A stretch of 64,000 nucleotides of DNA, taken from NCBI GenBank assembly GCA_903862425.1, contig CAIOYC010000006.1, positions 1 through 64,000 of the forward strand, given 5' to 3'. The notes below the pieces were generated by a model, which was given only the letters and a program-made list of their open reading frames with translations, ran no database searches and was not told where the DNA came from. This DNA is from an uncultured Caulobacterales bacterium (GTDB taxonomy: Bacteria > Pseudomonadota > Alphaproteobacteria > Caulobacterales > Caulobacteraceae). Position numbers and translations under genes: made by a program. Positions 1-9,513 of the stretch are shown here, one piece after another; within the stretch, counting starts at the first letter, position 1; the number at the start of each line of letters is the position of its first letter.

Positions 1-530
1 CGGGCTTCGTCGTCGGTCTTGGCGGTGGTGCAGACGATGATGTCCATGCCCCACATCTGCTCGATCTGGTCGTAGTTGATCTCGGGGAACACGATGTGCT
101 CCTTCAGACCCATGGCGTAGTTGCCGCGGCCATCGAACGAGGTCGGCTTCAGGCCCCGGAAGTCACGCACGCGCGGCAGGGCGATGGTGATCAGGCGGTC
201 GAGGAACTCGTACATCCGATCCTTGCGCAGGGTGACCTTGGCGCCGATCACCATGTTCTCGCGCAGCTTGAAGCCGGCGATGGACTGGCGGGCGCGGGTC
301 GCCGCAGGCTTCTGACCGGCGATCATGGTCAGGTCCTTGATCGCGGCGTTCACCTTCTTGGAGTCGGCCGTAGCCTCGCCGACACCCATGTTCAGCACGA
401 TCTTGTCGAGCTTGGGGATCTGCATCTCGTTGGTGTAGCCGAACTGTTCCTTCATCGTGGCGCGGATGCTGTCACGATAAATGGTCTTCATCCGCGGCTC
501 GTAAGCCGGGTTCTCGGTTGCCTTAACCAT
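1..530 (-). CDS. rplE: 50S ribosomal protein L5 (3' end outside window)
   Basis: L5 binds 5S rRNA in the central protuberance of the large subunit. About 176 residues are visible from the ATG at 530; the last few residues and the stop lie beyond base 1. Recognisable L5 segments include KIVLNMGVG near residue 45 and the conserved end with FPEINYD. Its start overlaps the end of rplX by 8 bases, as expected inside the spc operon. Partial only because of the window edge. Confidence 0.96.
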   Translation of the reverse strand, partial: MVKATENPAYEPRMKTIYRDSIRATMKEQFGYTNEMQIPKLDKIVLNMGVGEATADSKKVNAAIKDLTMIAGQKPAATRARQSIAGFKLRENMVIGAKVTLRKDRMYEFLDRLITIALPRVRDFRGLKPTSFDGRGNYAMGLKEHIVFPEINYDQIEQMWGMDIIVCTTAKTDDEA

Positions 531-837
531 TGATCACCTCGCCCGTCGTCTTGGCGATACGGACCTTCTTGTCGCCGTCGATCTTGAAGCCGACGCGGGT
601 CGGCTTGCCGTTGGAATCCACCAGCGCCACGTTCGACACGTGGATCGAGGCTTCCTTGCTCTTGATGCCGCCGTTGGGGTCGGTCTGGGAGGCCTTGGTA
701 TGGCGCTGCACCATGTTGACGCCCGCGACGAATACGCGCTCGTCCTTGGGCAGCACCTTGCTGACCACGCCCTGGCGACCCTTGTCCTTGCCGGTCAGCA
801 GGACGACGCGGTCGCCCTTCTTGATCTTAGCCGACAT
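523..837 (-). CDS. rplX: 50S ribosomal protein L24
   Basis: Assembly-initiating large-subunit protein of 104 aa, normal length. The KOW motif is visible at the N-terminus ([17 protein letters not shown], residues 4-18), followed by the L24 core with a [12 protein letters not shown]-type strand. It lies between rplN and rplE and shares bases with both neighbours, which implies translational coupling. Confidence 0.96.
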   Translation of the reverse strand: MSAKIKKGDRVVLLTGKDKGRQGVVSKVLPKDERVFVAGVNMVQRHTKASQTDPNGGIKSKEASIHVSNVALVDSNGKPTRVGFKIDGDKKVRIAKTTGEVING

Positions 838-1205
838 TACAGCACCTCCGGCGCAAGCGAGATGATCTTCATGTGGTTCTTGGCGCGCAGTTCGCGCGGA
901 ACCGGCCCGAAGATGCGGGTGCCGATGGGCTCGTTCGACTTGTTGACGATCACGGCCGCCGAACGGTCGAAACGGATCACCGAACCGTCCTTGCGCTGGA
1001 TGTCCTTGGCGGTGCGCACGACGATGGCGCGCAGGACGTCGCCCTTCTTCACGCGGCCGCGCGGAATCGCTTCCTTTACCGAGACGACGATCACGTCGCC
1101 CACCGAGGCGTAGCGACGCTTAGCGCCGCCGAGCACCTTGATGCACATGACCCGGCGCGCGCCCGAATTATCGGCGACGTCCAGGTTAGTCTGCATCTGG
1201 ATCAT
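837..1205 (-). CDS. rplN: 50S ribosomal protein L14
   Basis: 122 aa, the usual L14 length. It begins [16 protein letters not shown], the conserved L14 N-terminus, and ends LAPEVL. L14 contacts 16S rRNA helix 14 in an intersubunit bridge. The stop of rplN and the start of rplX meet at base 837. Read through from rpsQ in the same operon. Confidence 0.97.
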   Translation of the reverse strand: MIQMQTNLDVADNSGARRVMCIKVLGGAKRRYASVGDVIVVSVKEAIPRGRVKKGDVLRAIVVRTAKDIQRKDGSVIRFDRSAAVIVNKSNEPIGTRIFGPVPRELRAKNHMKIISLAPEVL

Positions 1206-1228
1206 GGTTTCAGACCTTCCGGATCAAA

Positions 1229-1468
1229 CTACGCCGAAGCCTTGGGAAGGACTTCCCAGGTTTTCAGCTTGGACTTGGGCGCGCACTCGACGATACGAGC
1301 GACTTCGCCTTCCTTGTACGTGTTGCTCTCATCGTGAGCATGATACTTCTTGGACCGGCGGACGGTCTTCTTCATCACCGGATGGAGGAAGGTGCGTTCC
1401 ACCTTCACGATGACGGTCTTGTCGCCCTTGTCGGACACGACCAGGCCTTCGAGAATTCGCTTCGGCAT
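1229..1468 (-). CDS. rpsQ: 30S ribosomal protein S17
   Basis: 79 aa OB-fold primary rRNA-binding protein. It begins MPKRILEG and carries the S17 signature KTVIVKVER followed by [15 protein letters not shown]. It lies between rpmC and rplN, 23 bases upstream of the latter. Length and order match alphaproteobacterial S10/spc operons. Confidence 0.96.
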   Translation of the reverse strand: MPKRILEGLVVSDKGDKTVIVKVERTFLHPVMKKTVRRSKKYHAHDESNTYKEGEVARIVECAPKSKLKTWEVLPKASA

Positions 1469-1472
1469 AGGG

Positions 1473-1667
1473 TTACCCTTGCGCTTTCTTCTGGCGCATC
1501 ACGGTCTTGATGCGGGCGATGTCCTTGCGGAGCTCGCCGACACGGTGGCTCTTCTCCATCTGGCCGGTGGCGGCCTGGAAGCGCAGGTTGAACTGCTCCT
1601 TCTTCAGGTTGGCCAGGCCGTCGGTCAGCTGGTCGGGGGTGAACCCACGGATTTCTTCGATCTTCAT
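1473..1667 (-). CDS. rpmC: 50S ribosomal protein L29
   Basis: 64 aa two-helix protein near the polypeptide exit tunnel. The sequence has the L29 pattern: [16 protein letters not shown], then the R..IARIKT motif at residues 46-55. The ATG at 1667 overlaps the rplP stop codon (TGATG), a typical coupled start. A GTG one codon upstream is possible but unneeded. Confidence 0.95.
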   Translation of the reverse strand: MKIEEIRGFTPDQLTDGLANLKKEQFNLRFQAATGQMEKSHRVGELRKDIARIKTVMRQKKAQG

Positions 1668-2107
1668 CACGCGGCCTCCGCCACTTGCGCGATACCCGCG
1701 TCGAGACGGGTGACCACGCGGGTCTTGATCGGCAGCTTGGCGGCGCCGAGGGCGAGCGCCTGGCGCGCCACATCGTCCGGCACACCGTCGATCTCGAACA
1801 TGATCCGGCCCGGCGCAACGCGCGCGGCCCAGTATTCAACAGCGCCCTTGCCTTTGCCCATACGGACTTCGGCGGGCTTGTCGGTGACCGGCAGGTCCGG
1901 GAAGATACGAATCCACACCCGGCCCTGACGCTTCATCTCGCGGGTGATGGCCCGGCGACATGCTTCGATCTGGCGCGCGGTGATGCGCTCAGGCTCAATG
2001 GCCTTCAGGCCGTAGGAGCCGAAGTTCAGCGCCGAACCGCCCTTGGTGGCGCCATGGATGCGCCCCTTGAACTGCTTGCGATACTTGGTCTTTTTCGGTT
2101 GCAACAT
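1667..2107 (-). CDS. rplP: 50S ribosomal protein L16
   Basis: 146 aa. The N-terminus [16 protein letters not shown] and the [10 protein letters not shown] loop near the peptidyl-transferase/A-site region are diagnostic for L16. It is followed by rpmC with a TGATG overlap and preceded by rpsC 11 bases away. Nothing unusual. Confidence 0.97.
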   Translation of the reverse strand: MLQPKKTKYRKQFKGRIHGATKGGSALNFGSYGLKAIEPERITARQIEACRRAITREMKRQGRVWIRIFPDLPVTDKPAEVRMGKGKGAVEYWAARVAPGRIMFEIDGVPDDVARQALALGAAKLPIKTRVVTRLDAGIAQVAEAA

Positions 2108-2118
2108 GGCTAGCTACC

Positions 2119-2861
<743 letters not shown>

Positions 2862-2862
<1 letters not shown>

Positions 2863-3245
2863 TAGGCGGCGTCCCCAGAGAGTTCACGGACCACGATGGT
2901 GATCTCCGAAAAGGGCTTTTCGATGCGCGAGGCGCGGCCGCGGGCGCGCGCCGAGAAACGCTTCATGACCATGTTCTTGCCGATATAGGCCTCGGCCACG
3001 ATCAGGCTGTCGATGTCCAGATTGTGGTTGTTCTCGGCGTTCGACACAGCCGAATACAGGCACTTGCGCACATCCTTGGCGATGCGCTTGTGGCTGAACT
3101 CCAGCTCGTTCAAGGCGCGTTGAACCGGCAGGCCGCGGATCGACTGGGCCACCAGGTTCAGCTTGCGGGCCGAGGTGCGCAGGTTGATGGACTTCGCCAT
3201 CGCCTCCACCTTGCCCACACGGCGATCGTTCGTCTTCTTGGTCAT
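2862..3245 (-). CDS. rplV: 50S ribosomal protein L22
   Basis: 127 aa. The core motif [16 protein letters not shown] and the beta-hairpin region that reaches the exit tunnel ([19 protein letters not shown]) identify L22. The N-terminus ([15 protein letters not shown]) is slightly longer than the E. coli form, as is common in alphaproteobacteria; an internal Met at residue 16 is an alternative start. Confidence 0.95.
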
Positions 3246-3250
3246 CGCCC

Positions 3251-3529
3251 TTACTTCCTCTTGGCCTTCTTGTCGGCCGCGTGGCCGTAGAAGGTGCGGG
3301 TGGGGGCGAATTCGCCGAACTTGTGGCCCACCATGTCTTCCGACACGATCACCGGAACGTGCTTGTTGCCGTTGTGGACGCCGAAGGTCAGGCCGACGAA
3401 TTGCGGCATGATGGTCGAGCGGCGCGACCAGGTCTTGATCACGTCCTTGCCGCGGTTGCCCTGAGCGACGTCGGCCTTCTTAAGAAGGTAGCCGTCGACG
3501 AACGGGCCTTTCCAGACTGAGCGGGTCAT
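3251..3529 (-). CDS. rpsS: 30S ribosomal protein S19
   Basis: 92 aa. It starts [16 protein letters not shown] and contains the S19 signature (HNGNKHVPV, then [15 protein letters not shown]). It sits in the head of the small subunit. It lies 3 bases after the rplB stop and 5 before rplV, in canonical S10-operon order. Confidence 0.97.
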   Translation of the reverse strand: MTRSVWKGPFVDGYLLKKADVAQGNRGKDVIKTWSRRSTIMPQFVGLTFGVHNGNKHVPVIVSEDMVGHKFGEFAPTRTFYGHAADKKAKRK

Positions 3530-3532
3530 ATC

Positions 3533-4372
3533 CTAGCGGCCCTTGTTCGCTTTGTGACGCGAGCGGATGATGAACTTATCCGTCGCCTTGTTGACGCGGG
3601 TCTTGCGACCCTTGGTCGGCTTGCCCCACGGGGTGACCGGGTGACGGCCGCCCGAGGTCTTGCCTTCACCACCGCCGTGGGGGTGATCGACCGGGTTCAT
3701 GGCCACGCCGCGCACGTGCGGGCGGAAGCCCATGTGACGGACGCGACCGGCCTTGCCGAGGCTCTCGTTCATGTGGTCGGCGTTCGAGACCGCGCCCACC
3801 GTGGCCATGCAGCCATCGAGAACCATGCGAAGCTCGCCCGAACCGAGGCGGATCTGGGCGTAGCCCGCGTCACGACCCACGAGTTGGGCATAGGTGCCGG
3901 CGGAGCGCGCCATCTGGGCGCCCTTCTCCGGCTTCAGCTCCACATTGTGGATGATCGTGCCGACCGGCATGGAGCGCAGCGGCATGGCGTTGCCGGGCTT
4001 CACGTCGACCTTGTCGCCGGCCACCACCTGATCGCCGGCCCGAAGGCGCTGCGGCGCGATGATGTAGGCCAGTTCGCCATCTTCGTACTTGATCAGTGCG
4101 ATGAAGGCGGTGCGGTTCGGGTCGTACTCCAGGCGCTCGACGGTCGCGGGCATGTCCCACTTGCGGCGCTTGAAGTCAATCTGGCGGTAGAGCTTCTTGG
4201 CGCCGCCGCCGCGGAAGCGGACGGTGACGCGGCCGTTGTTCGAACGACCGCCCTTGCCGGTGAGACCCTCGACGAGGGTCTTTTCCGGGCGGCCCTTGTG
4301 GAGCTCGGACTTGTCGACCAGCACCAGGCTGCGACGGCCCGGCGAAGTCGGATTGAAATGTTTCAGAGCCAT
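3533..4372 (-). CDS. rplB: 50S ribosomal protein L2
   Basis: 279 aa. The start [15 protein letters not shown], the central RNA-binding KEY-like strand region and the highly conserved [13 protein letters not shown] loop (about residues 224-236, containing the His implicated in peptidyl transfer) are all present. Neighbours rplW and rpsS are a few bases away. Confidence 0.98.
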   Translation of the reverse strand: MALKHFNPTSPGRRSLVLVDKSELHKGRPEKTLVEGLTGKGGRSNNGRVTVRFRGGGAKKLYRQIDFKRRKWDMPATVERLEYDPNRTAFIALIKYEDGELAYIIAPQRLRAGDQVVAGDKVDVKPGNAMPLRSMPVGTIIHNVELKPEKGAQMARSAGTYAQLVGRDAGYAQIRLGSGELRMVLDGCMATVGAVSNADHMNESLGKAGRVRHMGFRPHVRGVAMNPVDHPHGGGEGKTSGGRHPVTPWGKPTKGRKTRVNKATDKFIIRSRHKANKGR

Positions 4373-4375
4373 GTC

Positions 4376-4675
4376 TTAGAGCCCCGTCGTGATGTCGATG
4401 GACTGGCCTTCGGCCAGGGTGACGATGGCCTTCTTGATGTCGTTCCGCTTGCCGAGGATGCCGCGGAAACGCTTGGTCTTACCTTGCACCAGCATGGTGT
4501 TGACCTTGGTCACCTGCACCTTGAACAGCGCTTCGACCGCATCGGCGATCTCGTCCTTGGTGGCTTCCTTGGCGACCTTGAAGACCACCTTGTTCTGCTC
4601 GGACAGGACCGTCGCCTTCTCGGTGATGATGGGGCTCAGGATCGTGTCGTAATGCTTGGGCGTGGGGCCGGCCAT
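4376..4675 (-). CDS. rplW: 50S ribosomal protein L23
   Basis: 99 aa. It begins [20 protein letters not shown], the L23 N-terminus, followed by [10 protein letters not shown]23 is the exit-tunnel docking site for trigger factor and SRP. I take the ATG at 4675 because it overlaps the rplD stop as TGATG; a GTG directly upstream at 4678 is the alternative. Confidence 0.95.
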   Translation of the reverse strand: MAGPTPKHYDTILSPIITEKATVLSEQNKVVFKVAKEATKDEIADAVEALFKVQVTKVNTMLVQGKTKRFRGILGKRNDIKKAIVTLAEGQSIDITTGL

Positions 4676-5316
4676 CACGCGGCCTCCTTCGTTTCGGCGA
4701 AGCGCTCGTTGATCGCTTCGATGGCCGCGCGGGTCAGAACCAGGGTATCGCGGCGCAGCACGTCATAGACGTTGAGGCCGGCGATCGGCAGCACGTCGAT
4801 GAACGGGATGTTGCGCGAGGCGAGACCGAAGTTCTTTTCGACCTCGGCCCCGGCGATGATCAGCGCGTTCTTAATGCCGGCGGTTTCGAACTGGGCCTTC
4901 AGGGCGCCGGTCTTGGGCTCGGCGGCGGTGGCCGCTTCGAGCACCAGGATCGAGCCGGTCTTGGCCTTGGACGAAAGAGCATGGCGCAGGGCCAGGGCCT
5001 TGACCTTCTTGGGCAGGTCGAACTCGTGGCTGCGGTTCACCGGGCCGAACACCTTGGCGCCGCCGACGAACTGAGCCGCCTTGCGCGAGCCGTGACGGGC
5101 GCCGCCGGTGCCCTTCTGCTTGTACATCTTCTTGCCCGTACGCGCGACTTCGTTGCGGGTCTTGATCTTGTGCGTGCCGGCGCGGCGCTTGGCCAGTTGC
5201 CACACGACCATGCGCTGCAGGATGTCGGCGCGGATGTCCTCGATGCCGAAGATGGCGTCGTCGAGGTCGATCGAGCCGCCCTTCTTGCCGTCGAGTTGGA
5301 TGACGTCGAGCTTCAT
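4675..5316 (-). CDS. rplD: 50S ribosomal protein L4
   Basis: 213 aa. The L4 tunnel loop is visible around residues 60-95 ([30 protein letters not shown]), along with the N-terminal strand region that packs on 23S rRNA. In E. coli L4 also represses its own operon; whether this occurs here is unknown, but the leader upstream of rpsJ contains a terminator-like hairpin. Confidence 0.97.
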   Translation of the reverse strand: MKLDVIQLDGKKGGSIDLDDAIFGIEDIRADILQRMVVWQLAKRRAGTHKIKTRNEVARTGKKMYKQKGTGGARHGSRKAAQFVGGAKVFGPVNRSHEFDLPKKVKALALRHALSSKAKTGSILVLEAATAAEPKTGALKAQFETAGIKNALIIAGAEVEKNFGLASRNIPFIDVLPIAGLNVYDVLRRDTLVLTRAAIEAINERFAETKEAA

Positions 5317-6068
5317 TATTCGGCGCCCTCGGTGGTGGCTTCAGCGGCGGGAGCCGCTTCGGCTGGGGTTTCAGCGGCGGCGGGCTGCTCACCGGCCTTG
5401 CGGAACGCGCCGGGCTTCGGCGCATCGGCGTGGAGCGCCTTTTTGATGGCGTCAGAAACCTTCACGTAGGAGCCTTCGGCGCCGGGCACCGCGCCCTTGA
5501 TCATGATCAGGCCGCGTTCGGCATCGACCCGGAATACGGTGAGGTTCTGGGTGGTGACGGTCTCGACGCCGAGATGGCCGCCCATCTTCTTGTTCTTGAA
5601 GGTCTTGCCGGGGTCCTGGCGGTTACCGGTCGAACCCAGCGAACGGTGCGAGAGCGACACGCCGTGGGTGGCGCGCAGACCGCCGAAGTTCCAACGCTTC
5701 ATACCGCCGGCGAAACCCTTACCGATGGTCGCGCCCTGGATGTCCACCTTCTGACCGGGGACGAAGTGATCGGCGGTCAGCTCGGCGCCGACGTCGATCA
5801 GCATGTCTTCCGACACCGGGAACTCGGCGAGCTTGCGCTTCGGCTCGACCAGCGCCTTGGCGAACTGGCCGCGCAGGGCGTTGTTGGTGTTCTTGGCCTT
5901 CTTGACGCCGGCGCCGAGCTGGAGGGCCACATAGCCATCCTTCTCGGCTGTGCGCTGGGCGGTGACCTGGCAGCCGTCGAGGGACAGCACGGTCACGGGC
6001 ACATGGGCGCCGGCTTCATCGAAGAAGCGGGTCATCCCGATTTTCTTGGCGAGTACGCCGGTTCGCAT
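5316..6068 (-). CDS. rplC: 50S ribosomal protein L3
   Basis: 250 aa. It begins [16 protein letters not shown] and carries the L3 signature [27 protein letters not shown]. The C-terminus has an added alanine/glutamate-rich acidic tail of roughly 35 residues ending EATTEGAE, a variable extension seen in alphaproteobacterial L3. Its stop and the rplD start meet at base 5316. Confidence 0.97.
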   Translation of the reverse strand: MRTGVLAKKIGMTRFFDEAGAHVPVTVLSLDGCQVTAQRTAEKDGYVALQLGAGVKKAKNTNNALRGQFAKALVEPKRKLAEFPVSEDMLIDVGAELTADHFVPGQKVDIQGATIGKGFAGGMKRWNFGGLRATHGVSLSHRSLGSTGNRQDPGKTFKNKKMGGHLGVETVTTQNLTVFRVDAERGLIMIKGAVPGAEGSYVKVSDAIKKALHADAPKPGAFRKAGEQPAAAETPAEAAPAAEATTEGAE

Positions 6069-6080
6069 CTGTCCGGCTCC

Positions 6081-6389
<309 letters not shown>

Positions 6390-6517
6390 CTCGTTTGACG
6401 TCCCTCGCGGCTTCAACCGCTTTAACCGTTCAAAGACCAGAGCCCCGCCTGATGGCAGGACCCACTTATCCCGAACACACTCGATCCCTGCCGGGATCGA
6501 CCGTGATGCGGGTCTCG

Positions 6518-6557
6518 CAAAAACAGCAAAGGGCCAGGCGACTAAGCCGCCAGGCCC
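6518..6557 (-). terminator. Terminator-like hairpin in the S10 operon leader
   Basis: On the minus strand GGGCCTGGCG and CGCCTGGCCC form a stem with one internal mismatch around a 7-base loop, followed by TTTGCTGTTTTT. It lies about 130 bases before the rpsJ start, downstream of the candidate promoter, so it would act as an attenuator and not as an end-of-gene terminator. A second perfect 8-bp inverted repeat (TCGATCCC/GGGATCGA) follows at 6481-6500. That it regulates the operon is inference. Confidence 0.55.
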
Positions 6558-6658
6558 CACCTCGACCGTCCGCTTCGCTTTGTTACGAAACGATATGCCA
6601 GGCGCGTTTTGCGAACCGCGTCTGTCCCGAAGGACACGGCCGATTCAGCAGAGGCGGG

Positions 6659-6687
6659 TGGATACCCTCGCCAAGCCGAACCGTCAA
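6659..6687 (-). promoter_or_regulatory. Candidate housekeeping promoter of the S10 operon
   Basis: The minus strand has TTGACG (6687-6682), a 17-base spacer and TATCCA (6664-6659). The -35 matches the alphaproteobacterial consensus well; the -10 is weak. It would give a leader of about 260 nt before rpsJ that includes the hairpin at 6518-6557. Between 6390 and 6814 no convincing gene is visible; the region appears to be leader plus promoter. Confidence 0.35.
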
Positions 6688-6814
6688 GCCCTTCGCGCCT
6701 TCGTTTTTCATCTCGTTAATGCGGGGGCGGACGCGGGATAGTTGCTTATTTCTCATCACCCGACAATTAGAGGTTATCGTGCTCTTCTGAAAGACGTTGC
6801 GGGGGAGCCGAGAA

Positions 6815-7432
6815 ATGCAGATCACGGTGACGGTGGACGATGTGGCCAAACTGGCTCCGGACATGCGGACCAGCTACCGGCAGGCGATTCTCGCGGGCCG
6901 GCCAACGCTGGATGCGGCGGGGATCAGCACGAGCGCACTGCGGGTCGCGCACTTCTTCGCCCAGGTGATGCAGGAGTGCGGTGCGCTGACCCTGTTCACC
7001 GAGAACATGAACTACTCGGCGGAAGGTTTGATGAAAACCTGGCCCAGCCGGTTTCCCGACCTGGCCTCGACCACCGGCTTCGCTCACGACCCGCGGGCGA
7101 TCGGCGACAAGGTGTATGGCGAGCGGATGGGTAACGAGCAGACGGGCGACGGCTATCTGTTCCGAGGGCGCGGGATGCTGCAGACCACGGGGCGGGACGC
7201 CTATACCGCGCTCGGCAAGACGCTTGGCCATGACCTGACGAAGACACCCGACGACGCCTTCTCCGCCGGCTGGTCGCTGAAGCTGGCCTGCGCGGTCTGG
7301 AGTGCGGCGGGCTGCAACGCCGCAGCGGACCAGGACGATGTGAAGGCGGTGACCCGCGCCATCAATGGCGGGCTGATCGGCCTTGCGGGGCGCACCGACT
7401 GGCTCCGCAAGGCCAAGGCCGTCTGGTCTTAG
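6815..7432 (+). CDS. GH19-type endolysin/chitinase-like muramidase
   Basis: 205 aa glycoside hydrolase family 19-like protein, expected to cleave peptidoglycan or chitin-type glycans. Visible: candidate catalytic Glu54 in FAQVMQECGAL, Glu63 in TENMNYS, and the family loop FRGRGMLQTTGRDAY at about residues 114-128. The ATG at 6815 is preceded by GGGGGAG. No signal peptide or membrane segment is visible, as in phage endolysins. No holin or other phage gene is nearby. It overlaps the next gene tail-to-tail by 4 bases. Confidence 0.85.
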   Translation: MQITVTVDDVAKLAPDMRTSYRQAILAGRPTLDAAGISTSALRVAHFFAQVMQECGALTLFTENMNYSAEGLMKTWPSRFPDLASTTGFAHDPRAIGDKVYGERMGNEQTGDGYLFRGRGMLQTTGRDAYTALGKTLGHDLTKTPDDAFSAGWSLKLACAVWSAAGCNAAADQDDVKAVTRAINGGLIGLAGRTDWLRKAKAVWS

Positions 7433-8310
7433 CGACCGATATTCACGTCGCCGGAACCCGCTACGTGCTTGCTGACCGGGCCGGTGGCGTGGGCGATATC
7501 CACGTCGCCGGAGCCGGCGATGCTGGCGCTCACCGCGCCGGCCGTGCCGCGGAAGCGGAAGTCGCCCGATCCGGCGATGGAGACGCCCACGTTCGGCGCC
7601 TCGCCGCCGTCCACGGTCACGTCGCCCGAGCCGGCGATCTTGGTGGAGATACCGCCCCGCGCCGACGCTGCGTGGATGTCGCCCGAGCCGGAGGTATGGG
7701 TTTCGAGCCGGCCGTTCACGGCGCCCAGGATCACGTCCGACGAGCCGGAGATGGCGATATAGGCGTCGCCCGTGGCCGCGCCGCGCACGTCGCCCGAGCC
7801 GGACATGGAGACGTGCAGCGGACCATGCACGTCGGCGATGCGCCAGTCGCCACAGCCGGCATTGGACAGGGTCAGGGCGTTGGTGACATTCACCTCGCCA
7901 TAGACCGCGCCGCTCGATCCCACACGGGCGGCGAGCGGGGTATGAATGGTCACCACCGGCAGGTCGGTCACGGCCACCTCGCCCTTGCCCGGGATGACGA
8001 CGCGCTGGTTACCGTTGGAGCCTTTGCAGTTCAGGCCGTCCCAGCCGATGTGGAAGATGCCCATACGGCCGCCGTATCCGCCATCGACAACCGTCACGCC
8101 GCCGTCCTTGCGGATCTCCAGCGGCTTCAGCCCGGCGCGGCCCTGGTTGATGGAGATGGCGTAGTCGCCGCGCGGTTCGGCGATCACCACCACGCGGGCG
8201 GCGGCGTTCTCCACCCGCACGCCCGGTCCCATGCCGGGAGTGTCGGCGAAGGCGGGTAAAGCGATGGCAGCCAGAGCGCCGGCAGCCAGGAGGGTCTTGA
8301 GGGTGGTCAT
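7429..8310 (-). CDS. Secreted GIN-domain (DUF2807-like) repeat protein
   Basis: 293 aa. There is a signal peptide at residues 1-22 (cleavage after PAFA) and a glycine-rich beta-strand body. The C-terminal half contains seven SGSGDV-type motifs (SGSSDV in one case) spaced about 15-21 residues apart, as in the GIN / DUF2807 beta-helical domain of putative adhesin heads. Two cysteines (NCKG and GCGD) in the middle may pair. Probably periplasmic or surface; the exact role is unknown. It is convergent with the endolysin gene. Confidence 0.8.
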   Translation of the reverse strand: MTTLKTLLAAGALAAIALPAFADTPGMGPGVRVENAAARVVVIAEPRGDYAISINQGRAGLKPLEIRKDGGVTVVDGGYGGRMGIFHIGWDGLNCKGSNGNQRVVIPGKGEVAVTDLPVVTIHTPLAARVGSSGAVYGEVNVTNALTLSNAGCGDWRIADVHGPLHVSMSGSGDVRGAATGDAYIAISGSSDVILGAVNGRLETHTSGSGDIHAASARGGISTKIAGSGDVTVDGGEAPNVGVSIAGSGDFRFRGTAGAVSASIAGSGDVDIAHATGPVSKHVAGSGDVNIGR

Positions 8311-8423
8311 GGCGGCCTCTTTGCAACGTCAGGATTTGATGTCCCGACGCTAATGGAGGCTGCGCAGCGAGGCAGCTTAATTCGCGGTTATTTCGTGACG
8401 CGAAGGTAATGAAAAGCGGGAGC

Positions 8424-8885
8424 CTAGTTGGGCCCACCGCTCGACGCCACCTTCACATAGGCGATCACATCCCGACGATCCGTAGGATCAGGCATGCCGG
8501 GGAAGGACATCTTCGTGCCGTGCACATCGTCGCGAGGCGAGGTGATCCACTTGTCGATCGCCGCGGCATCCCAGGTGATGCCGGAGGCCTTCAATGCGGC
8601 GGAATAGGCGTATCCCGGCTTGTTCGTGCCCGCGACCTTGCCGAACACGCCCTGCAGATTCGGGCCGGTCATGTTCGGCCCGTCCTTGGCGATGGTGTGA
8701 CAGGCGCGGCACTGCTCGAACTTGGCCCGCCCGGCGACCACGTCGGCGCCCGCATAGGCCGGCCCGAGTTCGGCCACGAGCTTCTTTACCGCTGGATCGG
8801 TGTTGGAAATTTGCCCGCCGCCCCCGCCGCAGCCCGCCAGCACCACAGCCCCGACAGCCAAAACACCGATGGTCAAAGCGCGCAT
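8424..8885 (-). CDS. Lipoprotein class I cytochrome c
   Basis: 153 aa. The signal peptide ends in a lipobox (VLAGC, Cys19), then comes a Gly-rich linker. The haem-binding CRACH motif is at residues 59-63, and KMSFPGM near the C-terminus supplies the likely axial Met. The fold resembles membrane-anchored cytochrome c2/c552. The start at 8885 was chosen over 8933 because the signal peptide begins there. It probably carries electrons in the periplasm; the partner is unknown. Confidence 0.85.
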   Translation of the reverse strand: MRALTIGVLAVGAVVLAGCGGGGGQISNTDPAVKKLVAELGPAYAGADVVAGRAKFEQCRACHTIAKDGPNMTGPNLQGVFGKVAGTNKPGYAYSAALKASGITWDAAAIDKWITSPRDDVHGTKMSFPGMPDPTDRRDVIAYVKVASSGGPN

Positions 8886-8907
8886 AGGAGTCTCCGTTCG
8901 CCGCTTC

Positions 8908-9510
8908 CTAACCCTCGGGTGGAAGCTCGACAATGGCGGCGATGGCGTCCTCGCGCTCGACGATGCGGGCGAAAACGATGGGCCGCCCCTCCTCGATCAG
9001 CGCCACCTCGCTGTCTCGCCGGGCGGCGCGCACCTTGTCCGGCATGACGTCGAATCCCCTGCCCTCCGCCTTCAGATAGGCCTCGCGTGCGGTCCAGAAG
9101 CGGATGAACAGGTGGCGCGGCTGGGGGTCGGCCAGGATCGCCTCCTGCTCCAGCGGCTGCAGCAGGTCGAAAGGAGGTTCGCGCTCGGGCGGATGGATCT
9201 CCACATCCACCCCCACCGGATGGCGCGCCACAGCCAGCGCCGTCCACCGTCCGCAGCTTGAGACGCTGGCGAAGAGCAGGCTCGGGCCGGTTACCCGCAC
9301 AGCGCCTGTAGTTGCGCGCTCGAATGTCACGAGGTCGGGATGCACGTCCAGCACTTCGGCGGCGAGGGCGCGGAGCAGCCGGCGGTGCTTCAAGCGCTCC
9401 GCCCCGGTGTCGCGCCCCAATAGCGCGGCATCGGACATGTCCTCGGCGGTGGGGCGCGCAGGCGTCCCTTCGCAGTCGCTATACAGGCGAAAGACGGCGG
9501 CCTCGACCAT
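8908..9510 (-). CDS. 4'-phosphopantetheinyl transferase (Sfp type)
   Basis: 200 aa. It transfers phosphopantetheine from CoA to a carrier-protein serine. Sfp-type motifs are visible: GVDVE at residues 100-104 (Mg-binding Asp102/Glu104) and FWTAREAYLKAEGRG at 138-152 (Glu143, Lys147). The gene starts 3 bases after the stop of the large synthetase, so the two are almost certainly co-transcribed. The obvious substrate is the carrier domain (Ser579) of that synthetase. Confidence 0.93.
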   Translation of the reverse strand: MVEAAVFRLYSDCEGTPARPTAEDMSDAALLGRDTGAERLKHRRLLRALAAEVLDVHPDLVTFERATTGAVRVTGPSLLFASVSSCGRWTALAVARHPVGVDVEIHPPEREPPFDLLQPLEQEAILADPQPRHLFIRFWTAREAYLKAEGRGFDVMPDKVRAARRDSEVALIEEGRPIVFARIVEREDAIAAIVELPPEG

Positions 9511-9513
9511 GAC

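Noticed and set aside
6583-6864. A 93-codon minus-strand frame upstream of rpsJ
   Set aside because: It overlaps the endolysin start and the likely S10 promoter; no ribosome site or motif. The hairpin after it is better explained as a leader attenuator.
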